From NCBI RefSeq assembly GCF_012044895.1, contig NZ_CP050695.1, positions 2,448,501-2,512,500 of the forward strand: 64,000 nucleotides of DNA. Direction: 5' to 3'. Positions within the stretch are counted from its first letter, which is position 1. Each line of letters begins with the position of its first letter. A model generated the notes under the pieces. It was not told the origin of the DNA, did not search any database, and saw only the letters and a list, made by a program, of their open reading frames with translations. This DNA comes from Aquisalimonas sp. 2447. GTDB taxonomy: Bacteria; Pseudomonadota; Gammaproteobacteria; Nitrococcales; Aquisalimonadaceae. A program made the position numbers and the translations under genes. Below are positions 45,619-54,833 of the stretch, piece after piece.

Positions 45619-48600
45619 AACGTGTCCGGAACGTGGAAATTGGTCCACAGCTTGCGCCGGAAGGGGTGGTTCGCACTCTCCCAGAGAAGCTCGAAACTGC
45701 CTTCCAGACCGCGGTTGTTGAAGGTCACCAGCGCGCCGTCACCGTTGTCCATGGGCTGCTGACTCGCATACTGGTCCAGGAGCCGGAACAGCCCCCAGCT
45801 CCCGGACTCCCGACGGGTCAGCGGCGAACCCCGACTGACCAGATTGAACACCACGCGGGCGCCGCCCTCGGCGTCGCCGGTCCACTCCACCCGCGTGGTC
45901 CGCACCGGGCCGTGCTGGTAGCTGATCTCCTCCTCCTCCACCTGCAACAGGGCCCGGTTCACGGCGCGGTCCAGTTCGTGGGGGCGGACCAGGAAACTCA
46001 CCGACGGCTCGCTGCCACCATCGAAATACGCCCGCTGGATGTCCTCGACCCGCCGGAAGAACGACAGCGTGCGGTTGGACAGGCCAATGGGGCGCAGCCA
46101 GGCAGTACCGCCGCTGTTCGTGAACGGCTCGAGATAGTCCTCCCGGAAGCTGTCCAGCACGCCGCCGGCCCCGAAGAACTCGGCGAAGTCATCAATGCGT
46201 ACCTCCCGATCGGATTCCGGAGCCACCGGATAGCGACCGGCGATGTTGCGCCGGTAGAAGGGCAGCACATCGTCACGCCAGGCGGTCTGCACATGTTCAC
46301 GGGCGCCGCCGCGGGTGACGGCACGCGCATCGTCCAGAACATCCTCCAGCCAGGCCCGCACTTCCGGGGGTGCATCCGCCAGCGCCCGGCGCAGATCGGC
46401 CATGGCATTGCCGCCGTCACCGCGGCCCTGGCTGGCGACGAATGCCTCCTCCAGGGGATCGTCCGCGTACTCCATCTCCTCGAAATACTCCGCCAGCACG
46501 TCCAGCGCCTCCAGCAGGCGGTCCAGGGGCAACCCCTCCTCGTCCGTCACGTAGTCGTTGAAGCCGCTGAAGGCGTGGGTAATCTCCGCGCCGGGCAGTT
46601 CCACGTCCGGCCCCCCGACACCGTCCGGAACGAAACGCTCCAGCCGCCGGCGCTGATTTCCGGCCAGCTCCTCGCTGGCTGTGTCCGCGAGCTCGCCCGC
46701 CTGCTCGGCGCCCTCCGGCAGCTTTGCCAGGTCGGTGTGCTCGCTCACCGCGTCCAGCAACGCGCGCACCGGTTCATCGCCACTAGCCAGCTTGCGCATG
46801 ACCACGCGGCCATCGGCGGCGGAGTCGAAACGCTTCACGCGCAGATCCCGCAGGTAATCACGCCAGTAGCGCTGATAGTCGTCGAAGTAATGCTGGCGAA
46901 CCCGTTCCACAAGCCCGTCCAGATCCTCGTCGGAGAGCGCCTCGGCGCCGTCGTCACCGTAGATCCAGCGCTCGTCGGCGAGCTGCCTGGCCACGCGCCG
47001 GCTGCGGCTGCTGAACTCCTGGTAAAAGCCCTGGTAGCTGAACAGCCACGGCACGCCGTCATCCAGATCGGCGTCGCTGGCGCGCTGGAACAGAGCCGGC
47101 GCGGTATTGCCCAGCACCAGCCCCACGGTGAACTCACGGCTGTCGTTGGCAATGATGTCGTTCTTGATACGCCGGTAGACCCGGCCATCCAGGGACGCCT
47201 CGGCGAGTCGCTCGCGGGCATCGGCGACCAACTCCTCGTCCATGGGCGGTGGTGGCAACTCCGCATTCAGTGCAACCTCGGCGTGACGCGCCAGGGACTC
47301 GCGGGTGCCGGCATGACGCTCACCCGGCAACGCCTCGCGCCACAACAGCGCCGCCCACTCCAGGAATTCATCCTCCAGCAGGTGTTCACGGTGGTAGAGC
47401 ATCAGGTAGAAGCGCAGGGCTTCGTAGAGCTGCGCCTCGTCCTCCAGGCCCGGATCGGTGGCATCGCGCAGCAGCACATCCAGACGTGGCAGGAAGATGC
47501 GCTCGAAGGCCTGCCGATAGGTCTGCTCTGCCTGTGCGCCGATCCGTTGCCCCTGGAAGAGCCCGAAGCGCAGCCGCAGGGGCCGGTCACTGGCAGCCTG
47601 CTCCACGCCCCAGGGCAACTCGCGGACGGCGTCCAGGCCGCGCGCAAGGGCAGCCCAGTCCCGCGCGCCGGCCTCCGCTGACCGCTCCAGCGGCTCCGCT
47701 GCCGCCTCGATGGCCTCCTGCGCCTCGGCCAGCTCGGCCCTGTTGCCGTGATAGCTCAAGGACCAGGCGACGGCGCTGCCGGCGAACGCCAGTACCACAC
47801 TGACCGCCAGCCCGGCACGCAGCCAGCGGAAACGCCGTTCGGCCCGGATATCCGCCGCGGCCAGACCGGACTCCGGGAGCACCACCCCGCGCAGCAGGCG
47901 GCTGATGAAATAGCCCCGCGGGGAACCCCCGCTGCGCGCGGTGTCCGCCGGCGCAAACAGCTCCGGCGGCAGAACGCCGGTGACCCACTGGGCGGCACCG
48001 CTGTCCTGGGTGCCACTGATGAAGTACACCCCGCGCAACAGGGCCGGCTGCTCGAAGCGGTTGGCGGCAAAGATCTCGCCCAGAAAACCGGCCAGCGGCT
48101 CGGTGAGCCCGAGCATCTGCTGCGGGAACTCATAAATCAGCCGCCGACGGCCCGGATTGTGCTCCGTGTTGAGCCGGGCCAGCACACCCCCGTCCACCCG
48201 CTCGATCAGGCCGCGGAAGCGATGGCGGAACTCCTCCAGGCGGTCCTCGCCGGGTTTGCGACCGCGGCGGAACGGGAACGTCAGGCCCAGGGGCTGCTCG
48301 CGCTGTTCTTCATCCAGGTCCGCGAAAAAGGGCTCGAATCCGGCGACGCGGTCACACTTGGTGAACACCACGTAAACGGGCAGCTCCATGCCGAGATGGC
48401 TGTTCAACTCCTGGATGCGGCGTTTGATGGCGGCGGTGTGCAGCGACTGCTGGGTGGGCGTCTGGCGAACCACGTCCAGCAGACTGACGGTGACGATGAC
48501 GCCGTTCAGCGGCCGCTTCGGCCGGCTGCGCCGCAGCATGCCGAGAAACCCCCGCCACGCCTCACCCTCGATGCCTCGCGGTTCATCCTGGGCGGTATAG

Positions 48601-49184
48601 CGGCCGGCGGTGTCCAGGAACACGGCCTCGTCGGTGAACCACCAGTCGCAGTAGCGGGTGCCGCCGGCGCCCTGCACGGCATTGTCACCGATCTGGCTCT
48701 CCAGCGGGAAATGCAGCCCGGACTGGCGCAACATGGTGGTTTTGCCGGAGCCCGGGGCACCGATCAGCACATACCAGGGTAATTCGTAGAGCCGACGGCC
48801 GCGGGACAGGCGCGCCGTCTGCAGGGTGCCCAGGGCGCTCTTCAGGCGTTCGGCGAGGATTTCCTGCTCGGCGTCCGCTTCGGCGTTACGCTGTTCGTCC
48901 TGCTGGGCGGTCTCGGCGTTGTCCGCCAGGTCCTTGCTCAATGCGTCGTTGTCCGCCTTCTCCGAGGCCCGGCCGCGCAGGTTGTTCAACCCCCACAGCA
49001 ACAGCAGCACCAGAATGGTGACCACCCGTACGGTGGGCGAGGCCAAAGGGCGGTATTCCGCCACGGCGGTCAGCGGGCCGGCGAACCAGATCAACAGCGC
49101 CACCGCGATCACTCCGATCAGCGCCAGCACCCAGCCCCGGGTCAGAAACCTGAATACTCTCCTGAACATATCCGTTGCCGTCAC
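45615..49184 (-). CDS. tssM: Type VI secretion membrane complex protein TssM (IcmF)
   Basis: A protein of up to 1189 residues forming the inner-membrane part of the TssJLM trans-envelope complex. Membrane segments lie at about 17-40 and 51-67, with a third near 465-485 that sends the large C-terminal part into the periplasm. A Walker A motif GAPGSGKT (142-149) and a TKCD nucleotide-binding motif are present, so NTP binding is likely. The first ATG is at 49169, five codons inside the GTG at 49184; the ribosome site does not clearly decide. Followed directly by tagF. Confidence 0.95.
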   Translation of the reverse strand: MTATDMFRRVFRFLTRGWVLALIGVIAVALLIWFAGPLTAVAEYRPLASPTVRVVTILVLLLLWGLNNLRGRASEKADNDALSKDLADNAETAQQDEQRNAEADAEQEILAERLKSALGTLQTARLSRGRRLYELPWYVLIGAPGSGKTTMLRQSGLHFPLESQIGDNAVQGAGGTRYCDWWFTDEAVFLDTAGRYTAQDEPRGIEGEAWRGFLGMLRRSRPKRPLNGVIVTVSLLDVVRQTPTQQSLHTAAIKRRIQELNSHLGMELPVYVVFTKCDRVAGFEPFFADLDEEQREQPLGLTFPFRRGRKPGEDRLEEFRHRFRGLIERVDGGVLARLNTEHNPGRRRLIYEFPQQMLGLTEPLAGFLGEIFAANRFEQPALLRGVYFISGTQDSGAAQWVTGVLPPELFAPADTARSGGSPRGYFISRLLRGVVLPESGLAAADIRAERRFRWLRAGLAVSVVLAFAGSAVAWSLSYHGNRAELAEAQEAIEAAAEPLERSAEAGARDWAALARGLDAVRELPWGVEQAASDRPLRLRFGLFQGQRIGAQAEQTYRQAFERIFLPRLDVLLRDATDPGLEDEAQLYEALRFYLMLYHREHLLEDEFLEWAALLWREALPGERHAGTRESLARHAEVALNAELPPPPMDEELVADARERLAEASLDGRVYRRIKNDIIANDSREFTVGLVLGNTAPALFQRASDADLDDGVPWLFSYQGFYQEFSSRSRRVARQLADERWIYGDDGAEALSDEDLDGLVERVRQHYFDDYQRYWRDYLRDLRVKRFDSAADGRVVMRKLASGDEPVRALLDAVSEHTDLAKLPEGAEQAGELADTASEELAGNQRRRLERFVPDGVGGPDVELPGAEITHAFSGFNDYVTDEEGLPLDRLLEALDVLAEYFEEMEYADDPLEEAFVASQGRGDGGNAMADLRRALADAPPEVRAWLEDVLDDARAVTRGGAREHVQTAWRDDVLPFYRRNIAGRYPVAPESDREVRIDDFAEFFGAGGVLDSFREDYLEPFTNSGGTAWLRPIGLSNRTLSFFRRVEDIQRAYFDGGSEPSVSFLVRPHELDRAVNRALLQVEEEEISYQHGPVRTTRVEWTGDAEGGARVVFNLVSRGSPLTRRESGSWGLFRLLDQYASQQPMDNGDGALVTFNNRGLEGSFELLWESANHPFRRKLWTNFHVPDTL

Positions 49185-49230
49185 TCCGCGGCAGAAGACG
49201 CCGCAATTCGTCCGTGAATGAAGGGCTTGT

Positions 49231-49520
49231 TCATTGTGTCCTTATCTCGATGGTCACGCGCCGGTTGCGGGCGCGGCCTTCGGCAGTGTCATTGCCGGCC
49301 ACCGGCTCCGTCGCCCCGCGCCCCTCCGGCAACAGGCGGCCGGACAGACTGGCCCGCTCATCGAGCTGCCGGGCGACGCTGTTGGCCCGCTCCAGCGACA
49401 GGTGCCAGTTGGAGGGGAAGCGGGTGGTGCGGATGGCCTGACTGTCGGTGTGGCCAGCCACCACGATGCGCCCTTCCACCGCTTCCAGGGCCCGTGCCAG
49501 TTTGCCCAGCAGCGGCTCAT
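49231..49520 (-). pseudogene. tssL: OmpA/Pal-like C-terminal domain of TssL, out of frame
   Basis: This stretch encodes KLARALEAVEGRIVVAGHTDSQ followed by an NxxLSLxRANSV-type helix and GRARNRRVTIEIRTQ, a complete peptidoglycan-binding OmpA domain as found at the C-terminus of evolved TssL proteins. It is one frame away from the DotU-like part of tssL, which ends at a TGA at 49517-49519. No convincing independent start or ribosome site precedes it. Removing one base from the C-run at 49521-49528 would join the two parts. Confidence 0.8.
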
Positions 49521-50551
49521 GGGGAGGGATTCACCGTTGCGCTGGCAGAGTCGAAAAGGTCCTCGCTCTCCAGCACCACCATTGTGCGCGAGCCTGTCTC
49601 CTGCACGGCGACCAGGCCCTGATCGATCTCCGGTGCCATGAGTTCCCGCAGGCGCCCGGCCAGCGCACCGTCCGGCTCTGCTGACGCCTCCTGCACCTCC
49701 GTCGGCGGCACCAGCCCGGCAAGGCTGGCGCCGACGGTGTCGGCATGACGATTGAGATCGAACAGAAGCAGCGAGTAGAGCGCGAAGGCCGCCAGGCCAA
49801 GAACGCTTGCCAGCACCCAGACCGGCAGAAAACTGTGCAGCCGATGCACCACCCCCGCCGCCGGCTCCACCTCCGGCGACAGAGCATCCCGCCTGCGGTC
49901 ACGGGTGTGATGGAGCACGCCGTAGAGGGACTGGCGAATCTCCTCAAGCCGCACGGCGCCGTCGGCATCCACGCGATAGCGCCCCTTGAGCCCCAGCGAC
50001 AGGCACAGATAGGCCAGTTCCAGGAAATCGTGATCACGTCGCGCGCTTTCCAGCTCGCGGTCGATCATGCGGAACACCTGCTCACCGCCGTCAGTCTCGT
50101 TGTGGAAGGCGCGCAGCGCTGTCTTCTGGCTCCAGTTGCTCTGTTCACCCCAGGGACTGTTGAGCACGGTCTCGTCGATGAACGAGCACAGCAGGTAGCT
50201 CGCCCGCTCCACCCGGGACGCAGAGAAGCCGGCCTCCCGCGCACGCTCCTGGAACCGCCGCACGGCGTCCATCACCTGCTGATGCAGCCCCGCTTCACCC
50301 ACGGGATCCTGCAACTGCCCGAGTTGTACCGTCAGCGACAGCAGCGGCGTGGCCAGCCCGGCCAACGCACCGTCGCGAAGGGTGGCAACATCACGCAGGC
50401 GCACGGGCTCGCGGCGCGCCCGGCCGCGTAGCACGGTGGCGTCGTTCCCCGCCGCAGACGAGGGCGCCGGGCGGGGCCGTATACCGGCACCACCGCCGCT
50501 GCCCCTGGAGCCACCCGGCCGCGGGCGAATGATGGTTCTGTCGTCGTCCAT
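49517..50551 (-). CDS. tssL: Type VI secretion protein TssL (DotU/ImpK), ends at a frameshift
   Basis: A 344-residue product with a proline/glycine-rich N-terminal region (1-45), a cytoplasmic DotU domain (about 60-230, with ASYLLCSFIDETVLNSPWG) and one membrane segment (VWVLASVLGLAAFALYSLLLF, about 243-263). It then runs into the start of an OmpA domain (VLESEDLFDSASATVN) and stops at once after NPSP. The expected OmpA remainder continues in another frame (49231-49520). The DotU part, sufficient for the complex in TssLs without an OmpA domain, is intact. ATG 50551 was taken as start; a TTG at 50575 is possible. Confidence 0.88.
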   Translation of the reverse strand: MDDDRTIIRPRPGGSRGSGGGAGIRPRPAPSSAAGNDATVLRGRARREPVRLRDVATLRDGALAGLATPLLSLTVQLGQLQDPVGEAGLHQQVMDAVRRFQERAREAGFSASRVERASYLLCSFIDETVLNSPWGEQSNWSQKTALRAFHNETDGGEQVFRMIDRELESARRDHDFLELAYLCLSLGLKGRYRVDADGAVRLEEIRQSLYGVLHHTRDRRRDALSPEVEPAAGVVHRLHSFLPVWVLASVLGLAAFALYSLLLFDLNRHADTVGASLAGLVPPTEVQEASAEPDGALAGRLRELMAPEIDQGLVAVQETGSRTMVVLESEDLFDSASATVNPSP

Positions 50552-50593
50552 GATCGTGCCGCTACGCTCCGTCAACCCGTGACCGTTGCCCGG

Positions 50594-51934
50594 TCAGTCG
50601 CGAATGGCCCACATATCCAGCTTCAGGCCCGGCATTTCGTCGGCCACATGCAGGGCAAAGCCGGCGGAGTTCTCGAGCTGTTGCCAATGGTCCGAATGAC
50701 TGTCCAGCTCGAAGTAGACGCTGCCAGCGTGGTAGGGGATCTCCCGGGGTGCCATGGGCAACGCAGTGATGCCGATGCCGGGCAGGTGATTGTTCACCAG
50801 ATCCCGGATGGTCTCCACGGTGCCCACCTTCATGGCCACCTCGAGCTGCCTGCGCAGGGTGTCGGTGGGCATTTCCGCCCGGGCCGCCACCACGAACCGC
50901 GCCGATTTCAACAGCTCCCGGTCCGGCAGCCGTGCCACGCGGATGCCGTACTGCCGCTCTTCCACCGGCAGCGACAGCGCCGTCTGCTCCAGCACCGTGC
51001 TCAGCGCGCGGCCGAGGACATCGTGAAGGACGCTGAAACAGCCGTAGAGGTCATCGTGGTTGTAACGCGGCAGCCGGGCAGGCCGACGCTCTTCCGTCGT
51101 AAATGTGGCCAGTTCACCGGCCAGACCCGCGAATTCCGTGTACAGCCGCTCCGGGTGCACCAGGGCCAGTTCGCACAGGTGGCGCAGGCGCAGTTCATAG
51201 CGGTTGGTGAGCTGCAGCAACAGGAAGTCGGCAATGGCCGAGGTCCCGCCAGCCTTGCCGGATTCGTTGAAGCGCAGGGCCAGGGCTTCCCCGCGCTGGT
51301 GCAGGCTACCAAGCACACCATCGACGCCATCACGGAGCATGCGGCTGGCGTTGATGTCCAGCACCGGCGGCACGAACTCCGGGTCCAGTATGAGCGCCCC
51401 CTCCGGCGTCACCTCACGGACGCGGGCCACCGGCAGCACCGAGTAACCGCCCAGTTCCTCGTGCTCGTAGAGCAACGAGAAGTTCAGCGCGCCGGTCTCC
51501 ACCGGTTCCGCCTGGCCACCGTCCGCGGCATAGTCGAAGACGTCCGTCATGCGCAGGCGGTAGCGGGCAACGCGGTCGGGGCCACCCGCGTCGGTGGTAT
51601 CTACGAAGCGTACGCCGTGCTGGTAGTTGGGCAGTGCCAGGTAGATGCGCTCGCCGCGGCTCGCCTCGCCCACCTGCAGCGGCGACGGCGCCCGCGCTCC
51701 GTCGGGAATAGTGAACGGCGTACCGTCCGGCATGATGCCGCGAGCCGCCGACAGGGAGAGCCGGCCTTCGGCCAGCGCGCCCTCGTCCAGGGTGAGTTCA
51801 TGGAACCCCCGTACATGCGGCCGGATCGCGGCCGCGCGCGACTCCAGGCGCTCTTCGAAATGACGCTCCTGCTGCTGGAAGTGCTGCGGAAACAGATACT
51901 GACTCTCGAGCCAGAGCGTCTTGTGCTCGGACAT
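50594..51934 (-). CDS. tssK: Type VI secretion baseplate protein TssK (ImpJ/VasE)
   Basis: A 446-residue protein opening LWLESQYLFPQHFQQQERHFE, the TssK N-terminal shell domain, and ending with AGFALHVADEMPGLKLDMWAIRD. TssK links the baseplate to the TssJLM membrane complex. It is the only baseplate protein encoded in the window. Starts 20 bp after tssJ. Confidence 0.95.
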   Translation of the reverse strand: MSEHKTLWLESQYLFPQHFQQQERHFEERLESRAAAIRPHVRGFHELTLDEGALAEGRLSLSAARGIMPDGTPFTIPDGARAPSPLQVGEASRGERIYLALPNYQHGVRFVDTTDAGGPDRVARYRLRMTDVFDYAADGGQAEPVETGALNFSLLYEHEELGGYSVLPVARVREVTPEGALILDPEFVPPVLDINASRMLRDGVDGVLGSLHQRGEALALRFNESGKAGGTSAIADFLLLQLTNRYELRLRHLCELALVHPERLYTEFAGLAGELATFTTEERRPARLPRYNHDDLYGCFSVLHDVLGRALSTVLEQTALSLPVEERQYGIRVARLPDRELLKSARFVVAARAEMPTDTLRRQLEVAMKVGTVETIRDLVNNHLPGIGITALPMAPREIPYHAGSVYFELDSHSDHWQQLENSAGFALHVADEMPGLKLDMWAIRD

Positions 51935-51954
51935 GGGGTTCGGCTCCCTCGGTG

Positions 51955-52452
51955 TTATGCGTCGTCCTCATCCGCGCGGCGTTCCAGGGCAAGCCCGGTG
52001 CGCCCGACGCGAACGTTCTGCTCCGACCAGTTCCCCTCCACGGGATTGACCAGCCGCCAGCGGGCGTCGTCGATCTGCCGATAGGCGGCAACCACACCGA
52101 CGTAGGCACCGTCATCGTCGAGATCGATCCGATGAGTGACCGACTCACCGGGCTGGAGCATGAACTCGGCACTGGCGAGGAGTTCATCGCTGAGCACCAC
52201 GTCGGCGTTATCGAAGGCAGCGTCGAAATCCAGGTTATCGAAGGTGTCCCGGCGCTTGAGTTCATACACCTTCAGCGCCACCGGCGAAGGCCGCCCGCTG
52301 TCGTCCGGATTGGCCTGTTCCGAGGCGGTGATGGTGACATCGGTGTAGCGCGGGAACGCATCGCCAAACCACGCGCAACCCGACACCATGACAGCCAGCC
52401 CCCCGCCGACAGCGGCGGCAAGGATCAGCCCCGGCGGTCGCCGTGCATTCAT
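51955..52452 (-). CDS. tssJ: Type VI secretion outer-membrane lipoprotein TssJ
   Basis: A 165-residue lipoprotein with lipobox VSGC (acylated C26), followed by a transthyretin-like beta domain typical of TssJ (VALKVYELKRRDTFDNLDFDAAF, GESVTHRIDLDDDGAYVGVVAAYR). It anchors TssM to the outer membrane. The start at 52452, overlapping the FHA gene by four bases, has AGGAGAGAGG before it. The C-terminus is acidic (RADEDDA). Confidence 0.93.
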   Translation of the reverse strand: MNARRPPGLILAAAVGGGLAVMVSGCAWFGDAFPRYTDVTITASEQANPDDSGRPSPVALKVYELKRRDTFDNLDFDAAFDNADVVLSDELLASAEFMLQPGESVTHRIDLDDDGAYVGVVAAYRQIDDARWRLVNPVEGNWSEQNVRVGRTGLALERRADEDDA

Positions 52453-53756
52453 GCCTCTCTCCTGTTCTGACGTCCGGACAGCGCGCGCCGCACCGCGCCG
52501 CGGGTCAGTCGCGCGGCCAGGCGGCCGTTGCGGGTGCGGTACCGCTGGAACCAGCGGCGGTAAAGCCGCCACTGCACGGCGGCCGGGAAAAGACGCAGAC
52601 TGGTGCGGGCCAGCAGTCGCTGCACCCGCCCCGGTGCGGGCCGTCGCCTGGCACGGCGGGCGATTCGCTCGGGGCCGAGCTGGTCGATGGCCTGAATAAC
52701 CTGGGGAAGCAGCGCCTCAATCAGCCGGGTGGACACCCCGGGGAAACGCGCCGAATCCCGCTGAATTGCCCGCAGGAACCGGGCACGGGAACCGCCATGG
52801 TCATCGTCGAGCAGCAGCGAGACGGCGGCATCCACGCCCTTCTGGTCCCCGGGGAGGAACAGCTCCTTCTCCGTCACCCGGGCACTGGGCAGATAGCGGC
52901 GCTCCAGGCGGTCATGCTCACGGCGCAGGGTGAGCATGGTGCGCAGGCTGACGCGCAGGGCGGCGCCGACGGCGTAGGCCTGTTCCGGTGAGAGGTGGCG
53001 CGGCTGATCGTCAGGATTGGTAATGCCGAGCCCGTTCCACAGCTCCCGGACTGCCCGGGGTTCCAGGGCATCGAACTGGCGGTTTACCGACACCGCCGGC
53101 GAGCCGGTCGCGGCAGTGTCGTACCCACTGAGTTCGAGATCCCAGTCTTCGGGAATGTTTGCCGCCGGGGGCGTGAAGGCGTCACGAGTGGTGCCGAGAT
53201 CCGTCTTGCGCTGTTTCACCGAAGGCAGATCCAGCGACTCCGCCAGCCCGGCCGTCGATGCAGACTCGGCAATCTCGGCCTGGTCCGGTTCTCCCGGGGT
53301 CGCCTTCGCTGCAGGCTCTGGTGTGGGAGTGGCGCCGGTGGACACGCCGGCGTCGGTCGGAAACGGCACCGATCCGCCGGACTTGGCTTCATCGTCGCCG
53401 TTCTCGAGCTGGATGACGAAATCACCCATTCGCACCCGGTCACCGGGGCCGATGGCTGCCTTACCGCCCGCACCCAGTGGCTCAGTGGCATCGTTGAGGT
53501 ACACGCCATTGGAGCTGGCGTCGTAGAGCTGGAAGCTGTCGTTCTCGAACAGAACGACCGCGTGTCGCCTGGATATCAGGCGATTGGGGCAGTGAAGCTG
53601 CCAGTCGCACTCCTCGCCGCGACCGATGATACCGCCGGCCTCATCCAGCACCACGGTCATGACCTGACCGGGCTGAATGGCGTCACTTGCGACCAGACTG
53701 AGCCTGAGGTGCATCCCTTCACCCGTTGGAATTCCGTGCTCGAATTCCGCCTCCAT
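52449..53756 (-). CDS. tagH: Type VI secretion FHA-domain protein (TagH/Fha)
   Basis: A 435-residue protein with an N-terminal FHA domain (about 31-117) carrying the phosphothreonine-binding residues IGRGEEC, SRRH (62-65) and SSNG (81-84). An acidic, low-complexity linker (130-215) follows, then the C-terminal TagH domain (RELWNGLGITNPDDQPRHLS and RRRYLPSARVTEKELF-like region). It is the expected substrate of the divergent PpkA kinase and first gene of the operon. The start may be 53756 or the in-frame ATG at 53714. Confidence 0.9.
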   Translation of the reverse strand: MEAEFEHGIPTGEGMHLRLSLVASDAIQPGQVMTVVLDEAGGIIGRGEECDWQLHCPNRLISRRHAVVLFENDSFQLYDASSNGVYLNDATEPLGAGGKAAIGPGDRVRMGDFVIQLENGDDEAKSGGSVPFPTDAGVSTGATPTPEPAAKATPGEPDQAEIAESASTAGLAESLDLPSVKQRKTDLGTTRDAFTPPAANIPEDWDLELSGYDTAATGSPAVSVNRQFDALEPRAVRELWNGLGITNPDDQPRHLSPEQAYAVGAALRVSLRTMLTLRREHDRLERRYLPSARVTEKELFLPGDQKGVDAAVSLLLDDDHGGSRARFLRAIQRDSARFPGVSTRLIEALLPQVIQAIDQLGPERIARRARRRPAPGRVQRLLARTSLRLFPAAVQWRLYRRWFQRYRTRNGRLAARLTRGAVRRALSGRQNRREA

Positions 53757-53899
53757 CCCTAAGAGGCGAGCTATTCACTGATTCCTGCGCTGGACCAGCC
53801 CCGACTCCGTCGCCTCGGGCCACTGCTGGGCCGACTGACAGCCCCGAGTCCGCCTGTTAGCATCCAGCGACTGGACAAGGAACAGCCCGGAGCCTGCGC

Positions 53900-54814
53900 A
53901 TGGAACGCGGAGAAGATTATCACGATTCCCGACCGCCGGAAAAACCCCTTGCGCAAGCCTGCCAGACACCCCCCGTCGGCGCCCTGCTGAAGCAGCGTTT
54001 CCTGCTCACCCGGCAGGTGGCGCAGGGCGGCACCGCAACGGTCTACCACGCCCGCGACAGGCTCAAGGAGCGCGATGCCGGCGCACCTGTAGAGGTGGGC
54101 GTCAAGTTCTTCCACAAGACCAGCGCGAACATCCCCGCACTCACCATGGCCGCGCGGGAAGCCACCCTGGCGCGAACGGTTCGGCACCCGGGCATCATCC
54201 ACATTCACGACATGCACGCGGTGGGGGATCGCGCCTGCCTGACCATGGAGTGGATCCGCGGCGAGACCCTGGCCGAACACCTGGCGCGAATGCCGGGTGG
54301 ACGCCTGCCGCCGGAACAAGCCATCCAGCTCGCCATGAGCGTCGCCGATACCCTGGCAGCCTGCCACAAGGCCGGCATCGCCCACGGTGACGTCAAACCC
54401 GCCAACATCCTCCTTGCCGACGACGGCACCCGCCTGGTGGATTTCACCACCGCGCACCAGTTCGCGGCCAGTGCCGGGCCACTGGCGGCGCTGGCCTCGG
54501 AAGCCATCGCTGGCTACTCCCGCCTGTACGCCAGCCCCCGTGTCCTGCAGGCCGCCCTGCCTTTGCCTTGCGACGACATTCACGGCCTGGCGGTGGTGAC
54601 CTTTCAGATGCTCGAGGGCCGCACCCCATTCGCGCCGCACAGCAGCCTGACCGCACGCGAACAGGGTCTGACTCCCGGACGCCCCGCCAGTCTGGGCCGG
54701 CTACGGTGGCGGGTGCTTCGCCGGGGGTTCGCGGCCGATGCGCGGATGGCGCCTGATGACGTCGTGGCTTTCGCCCGGGCCTTGAATCATCCTCTCCGTG
54801 GGCTGGGGCAATAG
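53900..54814 (+). CDS. ppkA: Serine/threonine protein kinase (PpkA-like, type VI secretion)
   Basis: A 304-residue Hanks-type kinase consisting of the catalytic domain only, without a membrane segment or extracytoplasmic domain. It has the glycine loop VAQGGTATVYHA (40-51), lysine K69 (VGVKFF), and catalytic loop HGDVKPANIL with D164, K166 and N169. The metal-binding DFG is replaced by DFT (181-183). It is divergent from the FHA gene with 143 bp between. Full-length PpkA of Pseudomonas has a periplasmic sensor domain that is missing here. Confidence 0.9.
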   Translation: MERGEDYHDSRPPEKPLAQACQTPPVGALLKQRFLLTRQVAQGGTATVYHARDRLKERDAGAPVEVGVKFFHKTSANIPALTMAAREATLARTVRHPGIIHIHDMHAVGDRACLTMEWIRGETLAEHLARMPGGRLPPEQAIQLAMSVADTLAACHKAGIAHGDVKPANILLADDGTRLVDFTTAHQFAASAGPLAALASEAIAGYSRLYASPRVLQAALPLPCDDIHGLAVVTFQMLEGRTPFAPHSSLTAREQGLTPGRPASLGRLRWRVLRRGFAADARMAPDDVVAFARALNHPLRGLGQ

Positions 54815-54833
54815 AGGTATTGGGCGAGGAGAC

